Assembly: GCA_964437465.1 (NCBI GenBank)
Contig: CAYTGI010000006.1
Location: 1-64,000, forward strand
Source: JAGQLF01 sp964437465
Lineage (GTDB): Bacteria > Patescibacteriota > Dojkabacteria > J137
Length of the DNA: 64,000 nucleotides
Direction: 5' to 3'
Below, in pieces: positions 9,501 through 17,979 of the stretch (the first letter of the stretch is position 1; each line of letters opens with the position of its first letter). The notes below the pieces were generated by a model. The model had not been told where the DNA came from. It made no database searches and was given only the letters and a program-made list of their open reading frames with translations. Both the position numbers and the translations under genes were made by a program.

Positions 9501-12500
9501 TCATCAGTATACTGAGTAAGAATATTACTTCTCAATGATACTCGATCTTCAGGTAAAACATTATTCCCTATAATTACAGTTTCAGTAGATAAAGTAGCTG
9601 AGCCTTCGTATATATCGGGAATTTGCAGGCTGGTATTAGGTATCTCAACATTATCTATACCCTCGCTAGCTGATATTGAGCCACCAACTGACATTAACCA
9701 TGCGGGTTCTAATGCTTTAGCCTCAATTTCTTTTATAGCAACTCCAACATTACAAGCTCTATCTGTTACATAAAGAGCATGGCCCACTGGAATCTCTAAT
9801 TCGTTTCTTAAATCATTGAATGTAAATGTCCCTGTCAAAGATGCATTAATATTTGAATCTCTTTTAGGATTCCTTGTATATAAACTATCGTTACTATTAT
9901 TTTGGTAGATTAAATTTACGTTTTGGAAAGCACCTGCACCTGCATTTGGCTTATATTGATAGAGGGCGTTATTATTTGGTGTATAAAGATAAGCTCTAGT
10001 TTTACTATTATCAATTCCGCTTTGATTTACAGCGGTAGATTCTCCCCCCGACCTTGTTACTTGATATTCACTATTTGTAATAAAAGTAGGGTCGGTTAAT
10101 AGGACATCTGGTTCATCCATATCTATTCCCCAGTCGCCCCATTTTGTTAGTCGAATTGCATTTACATCTCTCGTCCCATCATTAGCAGGAGTAGCATTCC
10201 ACTGGTTAATTACAGTGTAATAAACACTATAAGTACCGTTAAAGAAAGAGTTACCAAATTCTATATCAAAGTTAACATTAGGGTTACTTGAAGATCCTGA
10301 CATTCTTGCAGTTACAGTACCTCTATATGTACTTAGATCTTGCCCTGTATTGCCGGAGATTGTTGTTCCTGAAGGATTGTATGTATACACAGTTTGATTT
10401 CTTGGATCAATTGTAACCATTATTCCCTCACTATTTCTAACCTTTTCTCGTACTGAGTTTCTTAAAGGTGTATTACCATTTTCAAATACACCGTTTCTTT
10501 TTCCATCGTTACCTGTTTTAGGTACAAAATAAACCTCTATTGATTTTATTTCACCTCTTGGTTCGTTTGCTCGAATATTAAATTCTAGTGGATTACTTAC
10601 GCTTGGATCGATACTACCAGCAAGTCCAGATATTCCATTACCACATGTATCATTAGTAACACCTACATTTGGAACGGTTGGTCTATCGATACAGGTTAAA
10701 GTGTCTATAGTCCTTGGAGAATTATTCAATAGAGGATTACCTCCGTTTGGATTAATAGCAAAAGCATATATGTCCTTTATATTTCCATCTATAGTACTAT
10801 CTGGAAGAGGGATATCAAACCCATGATTTCTGTTGCCACCACATTGATTTCCTACAGCTACTTCTCTTTGAACATTAGCCGTACCTGTAGTTATTAAGCT
10901 ACCTCGAGGTCCTCCTTGAGGTCCTTCGTAGACATGAATTGCTAAGGATTGGTTATAATTATCAGCATCACATGTCCATCCGACTAAACGGTTACAATCA
11001 ACCCCATCATGAAAACCTATAGGTGAGTGATTAGTTACATTTGTGCAAGAGTTACTGCAATAAGAGCAAGTAGCGCCAAGGGCTGCTCCTGGTGTACAAC
11101 TTGAGCCATTACTTCCTCCATTATCACACTGTTCAGATCCTTCACGATTATCATCTCCACAACAAGCAGGAGCAGTAAAAGCAAGTGAATTTGATGAAGC
11201 TCTCCCTGTAGAACTGTCATAGACTGATGCGTAATAGGTTGAACCAGCATTTAAAGTGAGTCTTGAACCTGATGTTGTACTTGGTTCACCTCCACTATAT
11301 TGTCTAAAACTATTTGCTAGTTTTCTTACAAATGATGTATTTGCATTTGTATTAAACCAAGAAAGTACTTTAGGATTAGTAGTATCAATATCCACCCAAT
11401 AGTTATTCCCAGTCCCTGACCAATCTACTTCTATAACTTTTTGACTATTACTATCACAATATGCCCTTGCAGAGGTTACTTGTGGTATTTCACAGTTTGG
11501 TGCAACGAAGCTTCGAGAGTTTGTAGATCTTTGGTCTTTAGTTCCATTATATACTGTAGCGTAATATCTAGTTCCTGGAGTTATATTAAAAACAGTTCCT
11601 GGATTACTGTTATATGGGTTTGCTGTTCTTTGTCTAAAATTAGTAGAATTGGCATTATATCCTATCGTTGCTCCAGCTCTATAATTCCAAAAAGTTCCTG
11701 CAGGGTTTCCTGAAGTTGTATCTAAATCAATATAGTAATCTTGGCCATTTGGACCTGTCCAATCAATATCTAAAAAAGTTTGCCCATTATTACAGTATGC
11801 ATTTGCACCAGTAACTTCAGTTACTTGTTCTGCAAGAGAAAATTGAGAAGTTGCCCATACAGCTCTCTGTCCATTACTTTTATAAACACCCCAACAATAT
11901 GTTCTTCCAGGAGTAAGTGAAACAGATATTGGTGCTTTACTTGGAGAACCTCCATTTTGATACATTAGATACCAAGTTCCTGGAACATTCATTGTTGGGC
12001 TTGAAAGTATAGGTTCAGTATTACCGGCTGTACAAGTTCCTGTAAATAGGTATAGTGAGTAACTTCTTGAACCAGTACAATTTACACCCCAATCTGTTAC
12101 TGTCCAATTGAATTCAATGTTTGAAGTATTAAAAGGTAATACTGCTCCGCTAGATGGATATTTCATCCCTGGTGCAGTAGGATTTGTCGGGGAACAACAT
12201 GTGCATCCTCTAGTTGCTCCACAAGAATTCCTCTGGATTCCAGCAGGGCATTCGCAACCACCCCATCCTCCATCGGTATCATTTAAACAACAAGCATTAC
12301 TATGCCATCCACTTGCACAAAGTATCTTTGGGGGAGGACAATGGTCTCCAGGTGGATTTGAACATGTTTCATCAGTTCCACAACCACTGCACTGATTCAC
12401 ATTTGCATTATTACAACATGTTCTTCCAGATTGAGCTTCTAAATTTAATTCACCTACTGAATGAGAATAAGTAATAAAGGCAATAGAAAAAAGGCAAACA

Positions 12501-12535
12501 AATAAAAATGTGTGAATAATATTATAAATCTTCAA
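6599..12535 (-). CDS. Giant secreted cysteine-rich repeat protein (surface adhesin-like)
   Basis: The 1978-residue protein starts with a signal peptide (residues 1-27, hydrophobic core FLFVCLFSIAFITY). A Cys-rich segment covers about 40-115. Three beta-sandwich-like repeats cover about 118-456, each with WxxxxYxxxxDT-type strands. A segment near 458-500 resembles Myxococcus cys-rich/DUF4215 repeats (GSEQCDNG). Residues 1127-1815 hold about 13 repeats of 42-55 residues with the pattern CYRCTxxxxDGNxCExF and six cysteines each. The last 150 residues look like a beta-helical polymer-type domain (VEGNLIIEPDL, VVKGDVIIKTG). No C-terminal sorting signal or membrane anchor is visible. The start codon is TTG, chosen because it begins the signal peptide; no ATG is nearby. 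It probably functions outside the cell in attachment, stabilised by disulfides. The mechanism is inferred. Confidence 0.8.
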   Translation of the reverse strand: MKIYNIIHTFLFVCLFSIAFITYSHSVGELNLEAQSGRTCCNNANVNQCSGCGTDETCSNPPGDHCPPPKILCASGWHSNACCLNDTDGGWGGCECPAGIQRNSCGATRGCTCCSPTNPTAPGMKYPSSGAVLPFNTSNIEFNWTVTDWGVNCTGSRSYSLYLFTGTCTAGNTEPILSSPTMNVPGTWYLMYQNGGSPSKAPISVSLTPGRTYCWGVYKSNGQRAVWATSQFSLAEQVTEVTGANAYCNNGQTFLDIDWTGPNGQDYYIDLDTTSGNPAGTFWNYRAGATIGYNANSTNFRQRTANPYNSNPGTVFNITPGTRYYATVYNGTKDQRSTNSRSFVAPNCEIPQVTSARAYCDSNSQKVIEVDWSGTGNNYWVDIDTTNPKVLSWFNTNANTSFVRKLANSFRQYSGGEPSTTSGSRLTLNAGSTYYASVYDSSTGRASSNSLAFTAPACCGDDNREGSEQCDNGGSNGSSCTPGAALGATCSYCSNSCTNVTNHSPIGFHDGVDCNRLVGWTCDADNYNQSLAIHVYEGPQGGPRGSLITTGTANVQREVAVGNQCGGNRNHGFDIPLPDSTIDGNIKDIYAFAINPNGGNPLLNNSPRTIDTLTCIDRPTVPNVGVTNDTCGNGISGLAGSIDPSVSNPLEFNIRANEPRGEIKSIEVYFVPKTGNDGKRNGVFENGNTPLRNSVREKVRNSEGIMVTIDPRNQTVYTYNPSGTTISGNTGQDLSTYRGTVTARMSGSSSNPNVNFDIEFGNSFFNGTYSVYYTVINQWNATPANDGTRDVNAIRLTKWGDWGIDMDEPDVLLTDPTFITNSEYQVTRSGGESTAVNQSGIDNSKTRAYLYTPNNNALYQYKPNAGAGAFQNVNLIYQNNSNDSLYTRNPKRDSNINASLTGTFTFNDLRNELEIPVGHALYVTDRACNVGVAIKEIEAKALEPAWLMSVGGSISASEGIDNVEIPNTSLQIPDIYEGSATLSTETVIIGNNVLPEDRVSLRSNILTQYTDEAIEVPGEANFDDWYNHILDRVERNNGGELPTIDEPVVIDEFFSNSALFPDVRGISTVAEDKKNNSSQDDVSFSPVNLEKIQNLDRKDELAFIPNEVLTSNTASFQQYYGDELTGCYRCGSNSCQYIGVFSYFCEADYGLYSNSNLCNSETGYCRNPKPPLHNQFPRTLRCFRPASSSSYNDSFFYSNNCEEGYFAERCPAGWYQDQGVCYSGYYSRHYSGYSTSLYRCTTNPYDGNQCEQYFGSIQDYYNNPQNVFQSLSQCQNSNVCEKRIEFTDCYQCTSTTSDSTSACNRIRVRGSVCPAGWTDQSRCQSGTCPGSTVCYRCTSNVYDSPYTNEPFTITSGTCEQRGGYSSNLQIYSGSARCPYFVRAYRCTSATNDGNNCEAYDVDYYNQYLRNPGAYNLSSNCAAAVGGSCPVSRTCYRCTSSRRDGNTCEAFTVNSNNCPGGTSTSSSGCASAVGGSCPIDSLCYTCTGSFTDGNACKGRWYSGPSCPGGTSTAGNGCAGAVGGTCPLRITCYRCTSSLEDGNNCESFIHTGTSCPAGSTPNNNGCAQVNGGSCPANVTCSRCTDSTTDQGACQNQTFNASNCPSGWTQGRNTCNNCPAQIPCSRCTIPQNDGNTCQNSTFDVSSNNYNCPAGWVNGSNTCGNNCPVEITCYKCTEDKRDQNACESFIYQGSICPSGSTSNPNCSTIHGGTCPSEITCFICETGVTDLSQCNPFNYKAATCPSGTVSGPTSFSQRAPGEVFETVTTCYRCTPDKYDEDACEPFINPGTSCPQGSSRNANGCGSATAEGFCPRPENRDVIRPVVVKNDVSIRSGAVCDQQGIIFVEGNLIIEPDLTTRHNQNGCIFVVKGDVIIKTGESKTNTNIFTNNPADYDIIEGFFIVDGTFRAELDNESGDTFKWDGLMIKGGVYARELDLQRNMNGNGNGNLERPAHLFVHDGRYKKIYENSFGSRFYSIRESLD

Positions 12536-12560
12536 GTTATAAATAGAGTTAATCTTAATC

Positions 12561-12590
12561 AGTATACAGTCTTTTTCTTATACTACTCAA
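12561..12590 (-). promoter_or_regulatory. Predicted sigma-70 promoter of the giant surface protein gene
   Basis: Read on the minus strand, TTGAGT (12590-12585) is followed after 18 bases by TATACT (12566-12561). The predicted transcript would begin about 20 bases before the TTG start of the surface protein. Confidence 0.5.
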
Positions 12591-12615
12591 GTTTTTGAAT
12601 AAAAAATATTTAATC

Positions 12616-12648
12616 AAAAACAAAATCCCACACCTCATGGTGCGGGAT
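12616..12648 (-). terminator. Rho-independent terminator of RNase Y gene
   Basis: On the minus strand a ten-base stem ATCCCGCACC / GGTGTGGGAT (one wobble pair) with a four-base loop is followed by TTTTGTTTTT. It lies about 60 bases beyond the rny stop. A smaller hairpin (CATGAAGC / GCTTCGTG) lies between the two. Confidence 0.85.
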
Positions 12649-12705
12649 AAGTATCTATAGAATTTCCCCACGAAGCTTGTGCTTCATGGCTCAATTTATC
12701 TCTAC

Positions 12706-14235
12706 TTATTTTGCTTCTTCTGTGGCCCGGATCTCTCTAATAACATTTACTTTAATTACACCAGGGTAGGACTGGGTTTCTTCAATTCTTTTCGCTATTT
12801 TGTGTGCCATAACTTTAGTTTCGTTATCGTCAACATCTTCAGGTTTAACTATAACTCTAACTTCTCGTCCAGCTCTAATAGCATAAGCTTCTTTTACTCC
12901 TTTATTTTCAGCAGCAATTTCTTCAAGAGCTCTAATTCTCTTAATATAGTCTTCATAGCTATCTTTTCTAGCTCCAGGCCTCGCTCCGGATATTGCATCT
13001 GCAATTCTTACTATTTCAGCTTCAACGTATTTAGCTTCTACATCGAAGTGATGAGCTTTAATTGCATTAATTAACTTGTCATTTCCCTTAAAATGTTTTG
13101 CTGCAATCTCAGCTGAAATATGGTGATGTTGCTTTCCTTCTTCAGGAATTACTTTGCCTATATCATGTAGAAGGCATGCAAGTTTTGAAGTCTCAACATC
13201 TGCACCAATTTCTTTTGCAAGGTATTCAGCCATTTTTACCATCTCAAGGGTATGTTTAACCAGATTTTGTCCATAACTGAACCTATACTTGAATCTACCT
13301 AAAAGCATTATGATTTCATCTGGTAGATCGGATATACCTGCTTCGTAAGCCATATCTTCCCCTGTTTTCTTAATTTCCTTAAGAATATCTTTCTTAACTT
13401 TCTCGATTGTTTCTTCTATTGATGCAGGATTAATTTTTCCTGTTGACACAAGCTTATTCATTGCAATTGCAGCAACCTCTCTTCTAATTGGATCAAAACA
13501 GGAGATTGTTATTTCTGTAGGTGATTCGTCAATTATCACATCAACACCTGTCATCCTCTCAAAAGTTCTAACATTTCTTCCGTTCTTTCCGATAATTCTA
13601 CTTTTCATTGATTCATCTTGAATATCAATTGTAGTAGTTGTAGTGTCCGCAACGTAATCAACTGCACTTTGTTGCATGGCATCAAGTAAAATAACTTGGC
13701 TTTTTTCTTCTATAGTTTCTTCTATATTTTTTTCAGCCTCTCTAATTTTCTTAGCGGTCCAATCATGCATATCTTTTTCAACCGCAGCTTTTAGTTGTTT
13801 CTCAGCTTCAGCTTTTGTAAGCTTAGCTATCTCTTCTAACTTAGTACTGAGCTTATCGTTGAGTTGTTTAATTTCATCTTTACGTTCACGAATATCTTTT
13901 TCTTTGTCCTCAAGGCTATCAAACCTTTCGTCTAAAGTTTTTGAACGATCGATTAACTTTTTCTCTCGTTCAGTTAAGAGTCTTTCTTGTTCTTTAATTT
14001 GGTTCTTTAATGATTCAGAAGCTTTTTCTGCCTCTTTTTGAATTTCGGCTGATTTTTTTTCAGCTTCTAATATTTTCTCCTTTGCAATATTACTAGCTTT
14101 TTCAATTGCCTCTAGTTCAGATAGCTTCTCAGATCCTCCTTCGTCAATTTTTTTTCGACTATCTACATAAATATATCCAGCAAATCCTGAGACAACTAGT
14201 AGTAATAAAGCAAGGACGGCCGATATTGGGTCCAT
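12706..14235 (-). CDS. rny: Ribonuclease Y
   Basis: RNase Y is a membrane-tethered endoribonuclease that initiates mRNA decay in many Gram-positive-like bacteria. An N-terminal membrane helix (residues 4-24) is followed by a long coiled coil (about 30-180). Next comes a KH RNA-binding domain (about 205-265, with the GxxG loop IIGKNGRN) and an HD hydrolase domain with LLHDIGKV near residue 357. The length of 509 residues fits the family (about 520). It is followed by its own terminator. The region upstream (14236-14461) is AT-rich and holds no gene. Confidence 0.95.
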   Translation of the reverse strand: MDPISAVLALLLLVVSGFAGYIYVDSRKKIDEGGSEKLSELEAIEKASNIAKEKILEAEKKSAEIQKEAEKASESLKNQIKEQERLLTEREKKLIDRSKTLDERFDSLEDKEKDIRERKDEIKQLNDKLSTKLEEIAKLTKAEAEKQLKAAVEKDMHDWTAKKIREAEKNIEETIEEKSQVILLDAMQQSAVDYVADTTTTTIDIQDESMKSRIIGKNGRNVRTFERMTGVDVIIDESPTEITISCFDPIRREVAAIAMNKLVSTGKINPASIEETIEKVKKDILKEIKKTGEDMAYEAGISDLPDEIIMLLGRFKYRFSYGQNLVKHTLEMVKMAEYLAKEIGADVETSKLACLLHDIGKVIPEEGKQHHHISAEIAAKHFKGNDKLINAIKAHHFDVEAKYVEAEIVRIADAISGARPGARKDSYEDYIKRIRALEEIAAENKGVKEAYAIRAGREVRVIVKPEDVDDNETKVMAHKIAKRIEETQSYPGVIKVNVIREIRATEEAK

Positions 14236-14461
14236 AACTTCATATTGTTAATAAATACACTAAAGAATAATTAGAAGCTTTTTCCTATTGTAATAGGGTG
14301 GATGAATACCTTTTTGTATAAGTCAAATTCTTGTTTTTATCTAAATTTTTCTTATTTTTTTTAATATTTATAAAAAGTTTCATTAAATTTTAAGTCTCTA
14401 ATTATCCTACTTTAATCTATAATTATATCATATAAGAATTTTCTTCTGTTTTCTATTAAAA

Positions 14462-15586
14462 CTATCTAATTCTGTTAGGATCGAAGTATTCACCGTTTTT
14501 TATAATACCTCTTCTAGCAAGCTCGTTCATCATCTCCTTTATCTGTTGATTTTTATGAGCTAATAAATTGTTAAGATTTGTTTGCATACTTTCTTGATCT
14601 TTAACCTTAGTTCTTAGCTCATTTAATTCAGCCTCCATTCTATCGAATTTGGTTTTAATATCGCTACATTCTTTTGCATCTTCAACCATCTGCTCAAAAT
14701 CTTTAGACTCTGTTAGTTTTTTTATGAGTTGATCTTCACTTACTCCGATATTTAAGTAATAGTTTAGATCATTTTGAGCAGGTTCTTTCCCAAGAATTTT
14801 CTTATATATTTTATTAATCATCTCCTTTCTCTGTTCTCTATCCATCATTAAGTTGTCAGATCCACTAGATGATGAGCTAGGGCTTGAAAGTGAATCAGAG
14901 GAGTTAGTAGAAGAGTTATTGGCACCAAAGTTATCTCCAAAAGGGTTTGAAAAATCAGGTAAGTCAAAATCACCAAACATATCATTACCTCCAGGTTTTT
15001 TCTTTACTTCGTGAAGTTTTGGAGGATTGTCTATATATTTTTTTATAGCGATAACTACATTTTTAGAAAGTTCATCTAGTTTAGTTTCATCCTTTAGAAT
15101 TTTGTAATCCTCTTCGTTATCTATGTATAGTAGTTCAAAAGCTACTGAGATGGGATTTGTTTGATTAAGTATTAAAAGTGAACCAAGATCATGATCGTAT
15201 TCAGAATGGATTCCTTGGCTCTCAAACTTTGTTAATGAAGTAATCTCTTTTATTAGAACTTCAGCAAAAGCTTTAGCATTATTTGTTCCATTATCTTCAC
15301 CAGCATACCAACCTTCTATCCCCCTTTCCCCTCCATCATTAACGTGGATTTCTAAAAAAAGATCGCCATTCTCTTCACTAAAGCCAGTATCATTTATCCA
15401 ATTGATTCTATCAAGTAGCTGTAGATCAACAGGAACAGCTTTATGTTCTATCTTCTCTTCATTTAAGTGTTTGACTACAAGGCTCAATATCTTTCTAGTT
15501 AGATCAAACTCTCTTAAATCTTTAAAAACTGCTCCAGGACTCATACTAGTATGAGCAGCTGAAACTACAAGTCTTGGTTTTGCCAT
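14462..15586 (-). CDS. N-acetylmuramoyl-L-alanine amidase (Amidase_3) with coiled-coil tail
   Basis: This zinc amidase would cut the bond between muramic acid and L-Ala in peptidoglycan. The fold signature is visible: SAAH12 at the N-terminus, REFD with Glu26, LEIHVND with His81, and a later AFELLYIDNEED containing the expected catalytic Glu. Residues after about 185 form a Ser/Asn-rich linker, then a DUF4214-like helical segment (about 245-290, KIYKKILGKEPAQNDLNYYL), and a coiled coil (about 305-355). There is no signal peptide or membrane segment, so the export route is unclear. A similar amidase-plus-coiled-coil design is found at 33.7-34.6 kb with an unrelated amidase fold. Confidence 0.8.
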   Translation of the reverse strand: MAKPRLVVSAAHTSMSPGAVFKDLREFDLTRKILSLVVKHLNEEKIEHKAVPVDLQLLDRINWINDTGFSEENGDLFLEIHVNDGGERGIEGWYAGEDNGTNNAKAFAEVLIKEITSLTKFESQGIHSEYDHDLGSLLILNQTNPISVAFELLYIDNEEDYKILKDETKLDELSKNVVIAIKKYIDNPPKLHEVKKKPGGNDMFGDFDLPDFSNPFGDNFGANNSSTNSSDSLSSPSSSSSGSDNLMMDREQRKEMINKIYKKILGKEPAQNDLNYYLNIGVSEDQLIKKLTESKDFEQMVEDAKECSDIKTKFDRMEAELNELRTKVKDQESMQTNLNNLLAHKNQQIKEMMNELARRGIIKNGEYFDPNRIR

Positions 15587-15649
15587 AAACTACTTAATTA
15601 TTACCTAGATTTTATAGTATATTATTGTATTAGTCGATTAAAGTATTAA

Positions 15650-15916
15650 ATGAATAAGAAAAAACTTATTATTATTACATTAGTTTTAACAATTATTTTA
15701 TTACTATACCTATTTATAAGCTCATATAGGAAATATAACCTAGATCCTGAAATTCAATGTGAAGTCGCTAATGAGATATGTACCTGTTTGGGATTTGCTT
15801 CAAGGACATCAGCTTTAGGTTATCCTCCTATTCATTTCTATGAATGCTCTGGTCTTGAACTGTGTGTATATACAGGTGAAGAAATAGGTACTTGTTATTC
15901 TTCTGTTATAGAATAA
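15650..15916 (+). CDS. Small six-cysteine membrane-anchored protein, paralog 1
   Basis: This 88-residue protein has one N-terminal membrane helix (residues 5-24) and a short outside domain with six cysteines. The pattern is C-x6-C-x-C, then C-x5-C, then a last C near the end. It is shared with the next gene, six bases downstream. I know no named family. The layout suggests an exported, disulfide-stabilised domain held to the membrane. It is divergent from the amidase gene. Confidence 0.7.
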   Translation: MNKKKLIIITLVLTIILLLYLFISSYRKYNLDPEIQCEVANEICTCLGFASRTSALGYPPIHFYECSGLELCVYTGEEIGTCYSSVIE

Positions 15917-15922
15917 TATCTT

Positions 15923-16186
15923 ATGGTAAAAACTAAGAAATTTAATCCATTACCAATTCTTATACCTTTGTTTTTTATAGGATTATTTATTTTTGTAAAT
16001 GGATACAGAGTTTATGAGCCTGATCCAGAAAGTGCCTGCTTTGTTTCAACTGAAGCTTGCTTGTGTTTTGGTGTAAGAAGAGAATTTAGTGAAATTACTG
16101 ATGGGGTAGAGCAAAAGCTAGTTAATTGTGAAGGGCCTGAGATCTGTATACCGTTCTTTGAACAGCAAGGAGATTGTTTTAGATAA
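15923..16186 (+). CDS. Small six-cysteine membrane-anchored protein, paralog 2
   Basis: This is an 87-residue tandem paralog of the preceding protein. It has a membrane helix at about 10-26, then YRVYEPDPES-C-x6-C-x-C, C-x5-C and a final C. The shared framework YRxYxxDPExxC aligns directly between the two, although the rest has diverged. Its stop codon directly abuts the stop codon of the convergent parB gene, with no spacer. Confidence 0.7.
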   Translation: MVKTKKFNPLPILIPLFFIGLFIFVNGYRVYEPDPESACFVSTEACLCFGVRREFSEITDGVEQKLVNCEGPEICIPFFEQQGDCFR

Positions 16187-17047
16187 CTACAAAAGCTTAC
16201 CCATTAAATCGTCTAGCTCCTCTTCTGTTTTGAAAGGGATTGTTATTTTACCTCCTCGTTGTGATCTGAAGAACGCGACATTATCTCCGAACTTGCTTTT
16301 TAGATTTTTTTCAATCTCTACTGTTCTATTATCCATAATTCTATTAGTAGGTTTCTTATCTTTCATCTGTCCTTTGTTTAGTCTTCTCACTAATTCTTCA
16401 ACAGCTCTGACTGATAGATGATCCTTTAGAATTAGTTTATATGTTGCTATCATTCCATCTTTTGTTTTAAGACTTAAAAGAGCCCTTGCATGTCCCTCAG
16501 AAATTTTCTCTTCTACTAATCCTTTTTTAATCTCATCTGGAAGAGCTAAAAGCCTAATTTTATTAGCTACTGCCGGTCTACTAATTCCAACTCTCTTAGA
16601 AATTTGCTCATGGGTCATTTTAAAAGCTGTGTAAAGCTGCTCAAAAGCCATAGCTTCTTCTAAAGCATTTAGATCTTCTCTTTGTAGATTCTCAATTACA
16701 GCCAACTCAAGCATGTCCTGAGGTGTAGCTTCTTTAATTACTACTGGTACATACTTTAGACCTGCAAGCTGGGCAGCTCTCCATCTTCTTTCTCCGGCTA
16801 TTAATTCATATATATTGTCACTTTTTTTTGTTACAAGTAGTGGCTCGATTACACCGTGCTCTCGAATTGAATCAGCTAGCTCAACTAGCTTGTCAGGGTT
16901 TACTTCAACACGGGGTTGATAGGGATTGGGCACTATTACGTTTGTCGGTAGGTTAGGGATATATCCAGTTTTTGATGTTATCTCAGAAACAGTAGAGTCA
17001 CTAATTAGCGCTGATAATCCTTTTCCAAGTGCAGGTTTTTTTGCCAT
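16187..17047 (-). CDS. parB: Chromosome partitioning protein ParB (Spo0J)
   Basis: ParB binds centromere-like parS sites and works with ParA in chromosome segregation. The N-terminal motif LGKGLSALI is typical. The CTP-binding ParB/Srx-type domain covers about 35-125 with the GERRWRA box. A helix-turn-helix follows (MTHEQISKRVGISRPAVANKI). The C-terminal dimerisation segment is short. It lies 57 bases downstream of parA on the same strand, the usual order. I saw no canonical parS sequence (TGTTTCACGTGAAACA) while reading the window. Confidence 0.93.
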   Translation of the reverse strand: MAKKPALGKGLSALISDSTVSEITSKTGYIPNLPTNVIVPNPYQPRVEVNPDKLVELADSIREHGVIEPLLVTKKSDNIYELIAGERRWRAAQLAGLKYVPVVIKEATPQDMLELAVIENLQREDLNALEEAMAFEQLYTAFKMTHEQISKRVGISRPAVANKIRLLALPDEIKKGLVEEKISEGHARALLSLKTKDGMIATYKLILKDHLSVRAVEELVRRLNKGQMKDKKPTNRIMDNRTVEIEKNLKSKFGDNVAFFRSQRGGKITIPFKTEEELDDLMGKLL

Positions 17048-17104
17048 AAAATAAATAATGTATATAGTATTTTATAATGTCACAATCCTCATACGACTTC
17101 AATA

Positions 17105-17917
17105 TTAATTACCTCCAAAATTAGGTCTAACTAGTGAATCCGGATTCTTCTTCTCAAATCTTTCAAGTATTTCTTCTGTTAGTCTTCCGTATGCTTGGGC
17201 ACCAGATGATTCAGGTTCGTACTCTACAATTGCCAATCCATGTGAAGGTGCTTCTGAAAGTTTGATATTTCTTGGAACAAGAGTATCAAAAAGTTGATCA
17301 TCAAAATGATTTTTCAGTTCAACTGCGATATCTTTACTCAAATTTGTTCTTGTGTCGAACATAGTTAAAACAACACCTCCTATTTCTAAATTAGGATTTA
17401 AGTTGTTCTTTACTAGTTTTATAGTATTAACAAGCTGTCCTAAGCCCTCTAAAGCAAAATATTCAGCCTGAACAGGTATTATGACTTTGTCTGAAGCTAC
17501 CTGACTATTAATCGTTAAAAGTCCTAGTGAGGGTGGACAGTCTATTAAAATATAATCATATTCATTTCTAAGTTGGTCAATCGCGTTCTTTAGAACACTT
17601 TCTCTTGACATAGCATTCACCATTTCAACTTCAGCTCCAGCTAACTCTATTGAGGATGGAATAATATGTAGATTTTCAATTCTTGATTCTAAAACAGTAT
17701 CTTCAGCTTTAGTCTGATTAATTAAAATATCGTATACACTTAACATTCCATCATCTTCAGTATCTCTTTCAATACCAAGCCCTGAAGTTAAATTGGCTTG
17801 AGGATCGATATCTATCAATAGAACTTTCTTACCTTTTCTAGCAAGAAATACTCCAATGTTTAAAACACTGGTTGTTTTTCCAACACCGCCTTTTTGATTA
17901 CTTATAGCTATAACCAT
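17105..17917 (-). CDS. parA: Chromosome partitioning ATPase ParA (Soj)
   Basis: This is a P-loop ATPase of the ParA/MinD family. The deviant Walker A motif KGGVGKTT occupies residues 9-16, DIDPQANLTSG follows at about 36-46, and the Walker B-like strand is IDCPPSLGLLT. At 270 residues it is close to Soj in length. It is upstream of parB and downstream of ileS on the same strand. The partner genes and order support a role in chromosome, not plasmid, segregation, given the surrounding housekeeping genes. Confidence 0.94.
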   Translation of the reverse strand: MVIAISNQKGGVGKTTSVLNIGVFLARKGKKVLLIDIDPQANLTSGLGIERDTEDDGMLSVYDILINQTKAEDTVLESRIENLHIIPSSIELAGAEVEMVNAMSRESVLKNAIDQLRNEYDYILIDCPPSLGLLTINSQVASDKVIIPVQAEYFALEGLGQLVNTIKLVKNNLNPNLEIGGVVLTMFDTRTNLSKDIAVELKNHFDDQLFDTLVPRNIKLSEAPSHGLAIVEYEPESSGAQAYGRLTEEILERFEKKNPDSLVRPNFGGN

Positions 17918-17979
17918 AATTTATTGATATATCTCAGTATACACCAAATGCGTTAAGTCCAAAGTTAAAAGTCAAAATT

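Noticed and set aside
7069..12474. Many open frames on both strands within the giant surface protein gene.
   Set aside because: They are shadows of the repetitive Cys-rich coding sequence, with no start signals or protein-like composition.
2277..12535. Possible sortase-substrate pair between the sortase and the giant surface protein.
   Set aside because: The surface protein has no LPXTG-like motif, hydrophobic segment or basic tail at its C-terminus.
12679..14041. Open frames on the plus strand opposite rny.
   Set aside because: They are low-complexity shadows of the coiled-coil coding sequence on the minus strand.
16187..17917. Searched near parAB for a chromosomal centromere site.
   Set aside because: No TGTTTCACGTGAAACA-like palindrome was seen on reading; a systematic search with mismatches would be needed.
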